From JAQBZY01 sp038117205 (GTDB lineage Bacteria > Pseudomonadota > Alphaproteobacteria > Rhodospirillales > Casp-alpha2): a DNA stretch of 64,000 nt. Positions within the stretch are counted from its first letter, which is position 1, and each line of letters begins with the position of its first letter. Location of the stretch: the NCBI GenBank assembly GCA_038117205.1, contig JAYOFL010000011.1, forward strand, positions 4,964 through 68,963, given 5' to 3'. The notes below the pieces were generated by a model. That model did not search any database. It was not told where the DNA came from and was given only the letters and a program-made list of their open reading frames with translations. Both the position numbers and the translations under genes were made by a program. This document shows, piece after piece, positions 1 through 6,717 of the stretch.

Positions 1-1
1 C

Positions 2-310
2 GACTCCATCCCGGGCTTCATCCGCAAGTCGGACCTGTCGCGCGACCGTTCGGAACAGCGTCCGGACCGCTTCGCGGCCGGCGAGAAGGTCGACGCTAAA
101 ATCACCCAGGTCGACAAGGGCGGCCGGCGTCTGACGCTCTCGATCAAGGCCCGCGAAGTCGAGGAAGAGAAGAAGGCGATGGCCGAGTACGGTTCGACCG
201 ACTCGGGCGCGACCCTCGGCGACATCCTCGGCGCGGCGCTGGAATCGCGCCAGGCCGACGCCAAGAAGGCCGGCAAGAAGAAGTCCGACGACGACGCGTC
301 GGAAGACTGA
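2..310 (+). CDS. rpsA: 30S ribosomal protein S1, C-terminal part (truncated by window edge)
   Basis: The window opens inside an open frame that ends at a TGA at 308-310; 102 residues are visible. The visible sequence carries the end of an S1 RNA-binding repeat (IPGFIRKSDLSRDRSEQRP, then KVDAKITQVDKGGRRLTLSIKARE) and an acidic and lysine-rich tail. S1 binds mRNA on the 30S subunit and supports initiation on structured leaders. The following sppA-ihfB-lapA order is the usual alphaproteobacterial context of rpsA. The 5' part lies outside the window, so repeat number and start cannot be judged. Confidence 0.93.
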   Translation, partial: DSIPGFIRKSDLSRDRSEQRPDRFAAGEKVDAKITQVDKGGRRLTLSIKAREVEEEKKAMAEYGSTDSGATLGDILGAALESRQADAKKAGKKKSDDDASED

Positions 311-319
311 TCGGCGGTC

Positions 320-347
320 GGACGCCCCGGCGTGTGCCGGGGCGTCC
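320..347 (+). terminator. Strong hairpin after rpsA, probable terminator
   Basis: A perfect 12-bp GC-rich stem (320-331 with 336-347) closes on a GTGT loop 10 bases after the rpsA stop. The U-tract behind it is poor (ACCCCTTCG), so intrinsic termination may be incomplete. A second perfect palindrome, ACCCGCCTAGGCGGGT, lies at 357-372 and may add to the structure before sppA. Confidence 0.65.
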
Positions 348-403
348 ACCCCTTCGACCCGCCTAGGCGGGTGTCCGAATTCCTTTCCGCCTAGAGGTGC
401 AGC

Positions 404-1327
404 ATGTCCCTTGGTGGCGATACCGTCCTCGCACTCCGCCGGCTTCGCCGGCATTTGACGTTCTGGCGTCTGGCGACCGTCGTCGCCGTGGCGCTGCTCG
501 TATTCCTGCTCGTCGGCGAGCAGGGCATTATTCCGCACAAGGATCACGTGGCGCGGGTCCGCGTCTCCGGCATCATCGTCGAGGACAGCCGCGTCGACGA
601 CATGCTGGCGGAACTGGCCGACGACGCCTCGGCGAAGGCGGTGGTCGTCGAGATCGACTCGCCCGGCGGCACCTTCGTCGGCGGCGAGGCCATGTTCGAC
701 GGACTGCGCCGCATCGCCGAAAAGAAACCCGTCGTCGCCCTGATGGGCGGCATGGCGACCTCCGGCGCCTACATGACGGCGATTGCCGCCGACCGCATCT
801 TCGCCCGGCACGGCACCGTCACCGGTTCCATCGGCGTCATCATGCAGACGGCGGACGTGACCGGACTTCTCGACAAGCTCGGCATCAAGCCGGAAACGGT
901 GAAGAGCGGCCCCCTGAAGGCGCAGCCGAACCCGATGGAGCCCTTCGCCGACAAGGCCCGCGCCGTGACGCAGGAAGTCATCGACGAACTGCACGGCCGC
1001 TTCGTCGCCATGGTGGCGGGGCGGCGCGGCATGGACGCCGCCAAGGTGAAGGCCGAGCTTGCCGACGGGCGCATCTTTACCGGCGACAGGGCGCTCGCCG
1101 TTGGGCTGGTGGACGCCATCGGCGACGCCAGGGCGGCCCGTGCTTGGCTGGAGACGGAAAAAGGCATCGCCGCCGGACTGCCAGTGATCGACTGGCAACC
1201 GGCGGAAAAATTCTCGTGGCTTCGTGACGGCGCCGAGTCTCTTTTTGGAAAAGCACTTTTCTCAGAACGGCTTAGACTTGACGGTATTGTCACTGTTTGG
1301 CACCCTCCCCTGATGACGGGCCGCTAG
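404..1327 (+). CDS. sppA: Signal peptide peptidase SppA, short form
   Basis: Inner-membrane serine protease of the S49 family that degrades cleaved signal peptides. The 307-residue length matches the short single-domain type. A membrane segment spans about residues 24-38. The catalytic Ser120 sits in MATSGAY and the general base Lys172 in SGPLKAQ; the 52-residue spacing equals that of the Bacillus Ser/Lys dyad. IDSPGG at 84-89 is the oxyanion-region motif. The ATG at 404 has an AGAGG ribosome site at about 392-396. The gene follows rpsA and precedes ihfB, a common alphaproteobacterial order. Confidence 0.93.
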   Translation: MSLGGDTVLALRRLRRHLTFWRLATVVAVALLVFLLVGEQGIIPHKDHVARVRVSGIIVEDSRVDDMLAELADDASAKAVVVEIDSPGGTFVGGEAMFDGLRRIAEKKPVVALMGGMATSGAYMTAIAADRIFARHGTVTGSIGVIMQTADVTGLLDKLGIKPETVKSGPLKAQPNPMEPFADKARAVTQEVIDELHGRFVAMVAGRRGMDAAKVKAELADGRIFTGDRALAVGLVDAIGDARAARAWLETEKGIAAGLPVIDWQPAEKFSWLRDGAESLFGKALFSERLRLDGIVTVWHPPLMTGR

Positions 1328-1364
1328 AACGGGCGCGCCACCGTTCCAAGGAGGATATGCAGTG

Positions 1365-1649
1365 ATGACGAAGTCCGAGTTGATCGCGAAGCTCGCGGCG
1401 GACAATCCGCGTCTCTATCACCGTGAAGTCGAGCGGATCGTTTCGACGATCTTCGACGAAATCACGGCGGCGCTGGCGCGTGGCGACCGGGTCGAGTTAC
1501 GCGGCTTCGGCGCGTTCTCGGTCAAGGAAAGGCCGGCCCGCGTCGGGCGCAACCCCCGCACCGGGGCGTCCGTGCACGTGACGGAAAAGTTCATTCCGTA
1601 TTTCAAGACCGGCAAGCAACTCCGCGAACGCCTGAACGATCAGGGCTGA
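1365..1649 (+). CDS. ihfB: Integration host factor beta subunit
   Basis: Small DNA-bending protein of the HU/IHF family, the beta half of the IHF heterodimer, acting in nucleoid architecture, sigma-54 promoters and recombination. The 94 residues include TKSELIAKLA at the N-terminus, the conserved ELRGFGAFSVKERPAR core and the beta-arm RNPRTG that inserts into the minor groove. The position next to rpsA is typical of ihfB rather than ihfA. A strong AAGGAGGA at 1348-1355 favours the ATG at 1365; an in-frame GTG at 1362 is possible. Confidence 0.95.
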   Translation: MTKSELIAKLAADNPRLYHREVERIVSTIFDEITAALARGDRVELRGFGAFSVKERPARVGRNPRTGASVHVTEKFIPYFKTGKQLRERLNDQG

Positions 1650-1722
1650 GCGGCGCGCCGCCCGACGGAATTTGCGGGCGCTTTCCTGCAAAGCGCCGGG
1701 GCGGCCGACGGAGGGAGTAACG

Positions 1723-2079
1723 ATGACCCGCGTTCTCAGCTGGATCGTGATGGTGCCGTTCGCGATCGCCGTCGTCGTGTTCTCCGCCGTGAATACGGGT
1801 CTCGTGACCCTCGATCTGTGGCCGCTGCCCATCCAACTCGATCTGCCCATTTTCACGCTGGTGCTGGCGGTGTTCGTCGTCGGCTTCCTGTGGGGCGGGC
1901 TGGTGGCCTGGCTGTCGGCCGGCAAGGCGCGCATGAACGCGCGCCGCGCCACGTCCAAGGCCGAGCAGGCGGAACGCGAGCTGCAATACGCCAAGGTCAA
2001 GATCGAGCGGCTGGAAGCGGACGCCAAGGCCGCCGCCGAAACCAAGACCAATCTCCCGGCCACGGCCGGCACGCACTGA
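1723..2079 (+). CDS. lapA: LapA-domain inner-membrane protein
   Basis: 118-residue protein with two hydrophobic segments (about 4-24 and 41-63) followed by a charged helical cytosolic tail (AEQAERELQYAKVKIERLEA), the layout of the LapA/DUF1049 family. In E. coli LapA works with LapB in control of LPS synthesis; no lapB is visible here. The ATG at 1723 follows GGAGGGAG. A longer in-frame ORF begins upstream, but it lacks a ribosome site and overlaps the ihfB spacer. Confidence 0.8.
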   Translation: MTRVLSWIVMVPFAIAVVVFSAVNTGLVTLDLWPLPIQLDLPIFTLVLAVFVVGFLWGGLVAWLSAGKARMNARRATSKAEQAERELQYAKVKIERLEADAKAAAETKTNLPATAGTH

Positions 2080-2089
2080 CGCGCCGCCG

Positions 2090-3046
2090 ATGAAGGTCTT
2101 CGACGCGGCCGATCTGCAAGGCATCCTCGACTATGCCGATCTGGCCGACGCCATCGACGCCGCCTTCAAGGGCGGCGTCACCGTGCCGGTCCGGGCGCAT
2201 CACACGGTGCCGGTCGAGGACGGGCGGGATTCCACGCTGCTGATCATGCCGGCCTGGTCCGATACCGGGTATCTCGGCATCAAGACGGTGATGGTGGCGC
2301 CGGAAAACGCGTCGCGCGGCCTGCCCGCCGTGCAGGGCATCTACCAGCTGTTCGACCGCGCCACCGGCATCATGATCGCCCTCATGGACGGCCCGGAACT
2401 GACGGCCAGGCGCACCGCCGCCGCGTCCGCCATGGCGTCGCGTTATCTCTCGCGTCCGGACAGCGCCAAGTTGCTGATGGTCGGCACCGGCGTGCTCTCG
2501 AAACACATGGTCCGGGCGCATGCCGCCGTCCGTCCCATTACGGAAGTGATGATTTGGGGCCGCCGCCCGGCGGAAGCGGCCCGGGTCGCGGCGGAATTGA
2601 AGGCCGAAGGCCTCGACGCCCGGCCGGCGGACGAACTGGAGGTGGCCGTCCGTTGGGCCGACATCGTCTCCGCCGCGACGCTCTCGAAGGCGCCGCTCGT
2701 CCAGGGTGCCTGGCTCAAGCCCGGCCAGCACCTGGATCTGGTCGGCGGATTCACGCCGGAAATGCGGGAAACCGACGACGCCGCGCTTTCGCGCGGACGG
2801 ATTTTCTGCGATACCCGCGCCGGCGCCATGAAGGAAGCGGGCGATCTCTGCGACCCCCTGGCGCGGGGCGTGATCAAGCCGGAAGACGTGCTCGCCGATC
2901 TCTTCGAATTGGCCGGCGGTGCCTACCGGGTCGAACGCGCCGCCGGCGACATCACGATCTTCAAGTCGGCCGGCACCGCCATCGAGGATCTGGCGGCCGC
3001 CATGCTGGTCGCCGACAAGACGGGAACGAAGGGGCAGGGCGCATGA
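2090..3046 (+). CDS. Ornithine cyclodeaminase / mu-crystallin family protein
   Basis: 318-residue NAD(P)-binding enzyme of the OCD/mu-crystallin family, whose members include ornithine cyclodeaminase, alanine dehydrogenase and ketimine reductases. Family signatures are seen: ELTARRTAAASAMASRYL (substrate-binding arginines), MVGTGVLS (Rossmann glycine-rich loop), DLVGGFTPEMRE and KSAGTAIEDLAAA near the end. The substrate cannot be decided from sequence. The stop overlaps the pyrF start by four bases (ATGA), so the two are translationally coupled. Its place between lapA and pyrF suggests co-transcription with housekeeping genes. Confidence 0.85.
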   Translation: MKVFDAADLQGILDYADLADAIDAAFKGGVTVPVRAHHTVPVEDGRDSTLLIMPAWSDTGYLGIKTVMVAPENASRGLPAVQGIYQLFDRATGIMIALMDGPELTARRTAAASAMASRYLSRPDSAKLLMVGTGVLSKHMVRAHAAVRPITEVMIWGRRPAEAARVAAELKAEGLDARPADELEVAVRWADIVSAATLSKAPLVQGAWLKPGQHLDLVGGFTPEMRETDDAALSRGRIFCDTRAGAMKEAGDLCDPLARGVIKPEDVLADLFELAGGAYRVERAAGDITIFKSAGTAIEDLAAAMLVADKTGTKGQGA

Positions 3047-3747
3047 GCACGAACGCGAAGGATCGGGTCTACGTCGCCCTCGACACGCCGGACGCCGGGA
3101 AGGCGCGCGATCTGGCGGCGGCGCTCGCCGGGCACGTCGGCGGGGTCAAGCTCGGCAAGGAATTCTTCGCCGCCAACGGCCCGGACGCGGTGGAACGCAT
3201 CGCCGCCGTCGGCATGCCGGTGTTCCTGGACCTCAAGTTCCACGACATTCCGAACACCGTTGCGGGCGCCGTGCGCTCGTCGCTGCCGCTGAAGCCCGCC
3301 ATCCTCAACGTACACGCGTCGGGGGGCAGCGCCATGATGCGGGCCGCCAAGGAAGCGCTCGACGGCGCGCCGGAACCCAGGCCCTGGCTGATCGCCGTCA
3401 CCATCCTCACGTCCTTGAGCGACCAGGATCTGGCGGAAATCGGCTACGCCGAAAAGGCGGAGGCGCAGGTCGTCCGCCTCGCCAAGCTGACGCAGGCGGC
3501 GGGCCTCGACGGCGTCGTCTGCTCGCCCCGCGAAATCGAACCGATCCGCGCCGCCTGCGGGCCGGACTTCAAGCTGATCGTGCCGGGCATCCGCCCCGAA
3601 TGGGCGGCGGCGGGGGATCAGAAACGCGTCATGACGCCGAGGCAGGCGGTCGACGCCGGCGCCGACGTGCTGGTCATCGGCCGGCCGATCACCGGTGCGC
3701 CGGACCCCGTCGCGGCGGCGCAGCGGATCGCCGACGAACTGGCGTAA
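3043..3747 (+). CDS. pyrF: Orotidine 5'-phosphate decarboxylase
   Basis: Last step of UMP synthesis: decarboxylates OMP to UMP. The 234-residue TIM barrel shows the catalytic tetrad region, with Asp14 (ALDT), Lys36 (VKLGKE) and the D63-x-K65-x-x-D68 motif in FLDLKFHDIPNT. The phosphate loop VPGIRP and VIGRPIT follow near the C-terminus. The start ATG overlaps the upstream stop (ATGA). The gene converges on the DUF1847 gene with only nine bases between the stops. Confidence 0.97.
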   Translation: MSTNAKDRVYVALDTPDAGKARDLAAALAGHVGGVKLGKEFFAANGPDAVERIAAVGMPVFLDLKFHDIPNTVAGAVRSSLPLKPAILNVHASGGSAMMRAAKEALDGAPEPRPWLIAVTILTSLSDQDLAEIGYAEKAEAQVVRLAKLTQAAGLDGVVCSPREIEPIRAACGPDFKLIVPGIRPEWAAAGDQKRVMTPRQAVDAGADVLVIGRPITGAPDPVAAAQRIADELA

Positions 3748-3756
3748 CGCCCGTCC

Positions 3757-4461
3757 CTATTTTTCGGATTTCTTCCGCCCCTCGGCCGGCAGCTTGGGAG
3801 CCTTCTCGGGCCGGTGCGGCCCCCAGACGTGGCGGAAGTAGCTGTCCGCGAGATTGAGCGCGCCGACGGGGTTGTGCGCCAACACCCGGTCCTTGGCGAC
3901 GAGCGTCGTCACCAGGCCCTTCGAGTACTTGTAGAACATGCTGTCGTGGCCGACGCAGAGTCCGAGCACGATGTTGAACTCCGATCCCGCGTCGTTCAGC
4001 AGCGTCGCCTGGGCGACCGGGTTGCACATGCTCTCGTGCCCGCCGGGGCGGATCTTCTCGTCGTCGCGGAGTCCGATGTCCTCTTTGGCGACGCTGCCGC
4101 TCTTGCAGCAGGCCGAGGCCACTTCCAAGCCGTGGCTTTCCAATATCTGCGAGAGCGTGTTGGCCTGATCGAGAAAGCTGATGCAGGTCGCGATGCCGAC
4201 GCGCTTGTAGACCATCTGTTTGGCGAACTCGCAGATTTCGAGGACGCGGGGCCACTTGCAGTATCCTTCCGCCTCGATGCGGCCGGACACCTGGGCGACC
4301 CTGCGGATCAGGCCTTCGTCGTATTCGTCGAAGGCGGTGTCGATGCCGTCCTGATCGACCTTGGACGGACAATAACCGGGGCCGCGCTCGGCGGATTCGC
4401 CCTGCCGGCAGGCCCGGACGGTACTCGGACAATAGGCGCAAGCGGGCGTTTCGTACTGCAT
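3757..4461 (-). CDS. DUF1847 cysteine-rich putative metal-binding protein
   Basis: 234-residue protein matching the DUF1847 family, of unknown function. N-terminal cysteines C8 and C11 (PACAYCPS), C18 and C31 (GYCPSK), plus later ones in YCKWPRVLEICEFAK, CCKSGS, SMCNPVAQA and GLCVGHDS, suggest a metal or Fe-S site; that role is inferred, not shown. The start was set at the ATG at 4461, just before MQYETPACAYCPS, behind GGGGGAAG; a longer ORF adds an unlikely 21 residues. An FNR-type box lies 63-76 bases upstream (4524-4537), so oxygen-responsive control is probable. Confidence 0.8.
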   Translation of the reverse strand: MQYETPACAYCPSTVRACRQGESAERGPGYCPSKVDQDGIDTAFDEYDEGLIRRVAQVSGRIEAEGYCKWPRVLEICEFAKQMVYKRVGIATCISFLDQANTLSQILESHGLEVASACCKSGSVAKEDIGLRDDEKIRPGGHESMCNPVAQATLLNDAGSEFNIVLGLCVGHDSMFYKYSKGLVTTLVAKDRVLAHNPVGALNLADSYFRHVWGPHRPEKAPKLPAEGRKKSEK

Positions 4462-4495
4462 GGCGGCTTCCCCCGAACCGAATTTCGACCCCGTT

Positions 4496-4537
4496 AGCCT
4501 AGGTCCGGCACCCTCGCGCGGCATTGATATGGGTCAA
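4496..4537 (-). promoter_or_regulatory. FNR/FixK-type box with class II -10 for the DUF1847 gene
   Basis: On the minus strand TTGACCCATATCAA (4537-4524) matches the FNR-family consensus TTGAY-N4-RTCAA fully. A TAGGCT hexamer lies at 4501-4496, exactly 22 bases from the box. This places the box centre at -41.5 from a start near 4489, the class II activator position. The family meaning of the box is known; use in this organism is inferred. Confidence 0.65.
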
Positions 4538-4581
4538 AGCGATTTCGATGGCGTGTGCGCCCGCTCGTACCTCCAGCCCTC

Positions 4582-4615
4582 TTCGTCATTCCCGCGCAAG
4601 CGGGAACCCAGGCAT
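4582..4615. repeat. Short palindromic dispersed-type repeat
   Basis: A 7-bp stem TTCCCGC/GCGGGAA (4589-4595 with 4600-4606, GCAA loop) sits inside a segment of the form CGTCATTCCCGCGCAAGCGG followed by GAACCCAGG. Elements of this form recur in intergenic DNA of many alpha- and other proteobacteria. Only one copy is visible in this window, so the dispersed nature rests on general knowledge. Confidence 0.5.
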
Positions 4616-4684
4616 TCTATCAAACGTGATACCTTGCGAGGGCTTGTAGAGAACTGCGTGAGAAATCCGTAGCTAGGGGTTTGG

Positions 4685-5284
4685 ATGATGTGCGGCCAGG
4701 ATTTGGAGGAATTGAGAGAAACCTTTGTCGCATTCCGTGATCAGTGCATTGAGTTGCGAAATGCTCAGAAGATTTTCGAACATCTATTTGAATCTGGAGA
4801 CGATACCCTCAAGTTGCTTGAGGATACGGCCCCTCTATTTTTCTTCGATGTTCAAAACATTCTTATCGAACACATTTATCTCAAGGCATGCAGGCTGACA
4901 GACGTCGCGAGTGTAAAGCGCGGCAAGGAAGTTCGAAGAAATCTGACGGTACCGCATCTGAGAAATCGCCTTCATGACGTAGAGCTACTGAGCGGAGAAA
5001 TCATCGCCCTCGCGGATGCCCTGCAAACTTACGGTGACATGCTCAGAGCGCCGAGAAACCGTCGAATCGCACACGCAGACTTAAGGGCCGTTTTGAACGA
5101 CGAAGATCGCGGCGAACACGACGAGAAAGACTATCAAGCCTTCTTTCGCGACCTTCAGGAGTTTTGCGACCATGTGGGAGTCGCACTCAACGAAGGGCCA
5201 TTGGATTTCCGTGTGGTTCCAGGGCCTGGGGATGTGATTGACTTGCTGAGAGTTTTGGAGCGGGGGAAATACAGAGGGCGTTGA
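4685..5284 (+). CDS. HEPN-like (AbiU2-type) hypothetical protein
   Basis: 199-residue all-helical protein without transmembrane segments. RNRRIAHAD at about residues 121-129 is an R-x5-H motif with the flanking pattern of HEPN domains of the AbiU2/Cthe2314 group, which are putative RNases in defence or toxin roles. The assignment rests on the motif and helical character only. Base composition is clearly AT-richer than the flanks, suggesting acquisition. Two adjacent ATGs (4685, 4688) are possible starts and the ribosome site is weak (TAGGGG). It lies directly upstream of a Phd/PIN module; no nucleotidyltransferase partner is visible. Confidence 0.5.
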   Translation: MMCGQDLEELRETFVAFRDQCIELRNAQKIFEHLFESGDDTLKLLEDTAPLFFFDVQNILIEHIYLKACRLTDVASVKRGKEVRRNLTVPHLRNRLHDVELLSGEIIALADALQTYGDMLRAPRNRRIAHADLRAVLNDEDRGEHDEKDYQAFFRDLQEFCDHVGVALNEGPLDFRVVPGPGDVIDLLRVLERGKYRGR

Positions 5285-5320
5285 CATCAACAAAAGAGAA
5301 TATTAGCTTAGCTAAGCTAA
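5281..5320 (+). promoter_or_regulatory. Promoter and 18-bp palindromic operator of the toxin-antitoxin pair
   Basis: TTAGCTTAGCTAAGCTAA at 5303-5320 is a perfect 18-bp palindrome. A consensus TTGACA lies at 5281-5286, overlapping the stop of the upstream gene; with 17-bp spacing the -10 (TAGCTT, 5304-5309) falls inside the palindrome. This is the layout expected for autorepression by a Phd-type antitoxin, which is an inference from family behaviour. Confidence 0.6.
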
Positions 5321-5353
5321 GTTTGTTATGTTTAGCTGGAAAGGGGTTTGTTG

Positions 5354-5593
5354 TTGGGCCAAGTGAACATCCATAGCGCCAAGACCAACCTGTCCAAGCT
5401 GCTCGAACGGGTTGAGCGGGGCGAGGAAATCGTCATCGCACGGGCCGGCAAGCCGGTGGCGAAACTGGTCGGCATTCCGCCAACGCGCGAGCCCCGCAAG
5501 CCGGGCCGCATGAAGGGCCGCATCTGGATCGCCGACGATTTCGACGACTTCATCCCGGAAGGGTTCGAGGAATACGTCGCGGACCAGAGCTGA
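5354..5593 (+). CDS. Antitoxin of the Phd/YefM family
   Basis: About 79 residues. The N-terminal VNIHSAKTNLSKLLERVERGEEIVIAR pattern is the Phd/YefM DNA-binding fold, followed by AGKPVAKLVGI and an acidic tail (DDFDDFIPEGFEEYV) that would embrace the toxin. The start is a TTG: three in-frame TTG codons lie at 5348, 5351 and 5354, and 5354 has the best distance (7 bases) from AAGGGG at 5341-5346. The stop TGA abuts the toxin ATG. The gene is probably autoregulated through the palindrome just upstream. Confidence 0.85.
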   Translation: MGQVNIHSAKTNLSKLLERVERGEEIVIARAGKPVAKLVGIPPTREPRKPGRMKGRIWIADDFDDFIPEGFEEYVADQS

Positions 5594-5977
5594 ATGCGTC
5601 TTCTCCTCGACTCGCACGTGATCGTTTGGTGGCTCGACGACGACGACGCGCTGACGCCCGACGCACGGTCGCAAATCGCGGCAACGGATAATGATATTTT
5701 CTTCAGTGCGGCATCGGTATGGGAACTGGCGATCAAGCGCGCCTCTGGAAAACTCGACCTGAACGACCCGGAGTTTCCGGATTCGCTGGTCAGGCTCGAT
5801 CATTTCTCGTCCTTACCCGTTAACGACCTGCATGCGGTTCGCGCGGCGGCCTTACCGAAACATCACGGCGACCCGTTCGACCGAATGCTGATTGCCCAGG
5901 CCGTCAGCGAGGGGTTGACCATCGTCACCCATGACAGGAAATTCGCGGCCTACGACGTTCCAGTCCTCTGGACGTAG
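5594..5977 (+). CDS. PIN-domain toxin (VapC-like RNase)
   Basis: 127-residue PIN-domain protein that, by family, cleaves RNA with Mg2+ and is held inactive by the upstream antitoxin. The acidic residues are all present: Asp6 (LLDSHV), Glu44 (SVWELAIK), Asp96 (DPFDRMLIAQA) and Asp114 (VTHDRKF). It starts immediately after the antitoxin stop, so the pair is a translationally coupled operon. It resembles the PhdYefM-PIN pairs common in alphaproteobacterial chromosomes. The exact RNA target cannot be inferred. Confidence 0.9.
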   Translation: MRLLLDSHVIVWWLDDDDALTPDARSQIAATDNDIFFSAASVWELAIKRASGKLDLNDPEFPDSLVRLDHFSSLPVNDLHAVRAAALPKHHGDPFDRMLIAQAVSEGLTIVTHDRKFAAYDVPVLWT

Positions 5978-5986
5978 GGAGGGTGA

Positions 5987-6628
5987 ATGCCCGTCGACGT
6001 GAAGATTTGCGGCCTTTCGACGCCGGACGCGGTGGATACCGCCGTCGGCGAAGGGGCCGCCATGACCGGTTTCGTCTTCTTTCCGCGGTCGCCCCGCAAC
6101 GTTTCCGTCGCCGACGCGGCGGCGCTGACGGCACGGGTGCCGGCGGGCATCGGCAAGGTGGCGCTCAGCGTCGACGCGGACGACGAATTCCTCGCCGCCA
6201 TCGTCGCTGGGGCCGGTGTCGATACCTTGCAACTGCACGGCCACGAAACGCCGGAGCGGGTCGCCGACGTCCGGGCCCGTTTCGGGCTGCCGATCATCAA
6301 GGCCGTCGCCGTCTCGTCGATCGCCGATGTCGCGGCGGCGCGCGCCCTGGAAGACGTCGCCGACATGCTGCTGTTCGACGCCCGGCCGCCGAAAGACGCG
6401 ACCCGGCCCGGCGGCAACGCGGCGGCCTTCGACTGGACACTGCTCGCCGGTCAAACCTGGAAGCGGCCCTGGCTGCTCGCGGGCGGCATCACCGCCGACA
6501 ATCTGGCCGAAGCGGTTTCCGTGACGGGGGCGCGGCTGGTCGACGTGTCGTCGGGCGTCGAGGATGCCCCCGGACGTAAGAACACGGACCTGATCGCCGC
6601 CTTCATTCGTCGCGCCAAGGCCCTGTAA
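5987..6628 (+). CDS. trpF: Phosphoribosylanthranilate isomerase
   Basis: Third step of tryptophan synthesis: Amadori rearrangement of phosphoribosylanthranilate to CdRP. The 213-residue TIM barrel has the catalytic base Cys8 (VKICGLS) and acid Asp131 (LLFDARPP), with the phosphate-binding LLAGGIT and VDVSSGVE loops. A strong AGGGAGGGTG ribosome site precedes the ATG at 5987. The gene begins the trpF-trpB-trpA-accD-folC series. Toxin-antitoxin insertion just upstream means it may depend on a promoter in that islet or on its own. Confidence 0.96.
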   Translation: MPVDVKICGLSTPDAVDTAVGEGAAMTGFVFFPRSPRNVSVADAAALTARVPAGIGKVALSVDADDEFLAAIVAGAGVDTLQLHGHETPERVADVRARFGLPIIKAVAVSSIADVAAARALEDVADMLLFDARPPKDATRPGGNAAAFDWTLLAGQTWKRPWLLAGGITADNLAEAVSVTGARLVDVSSGVEDAPGRKNTDLIAAFIRRAKAL

Positions 6629-6717
6629 TCGCTGGATTTCGGCCTTTTGCGGCGCAAAAATGCCTGTTCTTGCCGGGGCCTGTCCGCTAAGTTGCCGGCC
6701 TGACGAGAGAGACCCAG

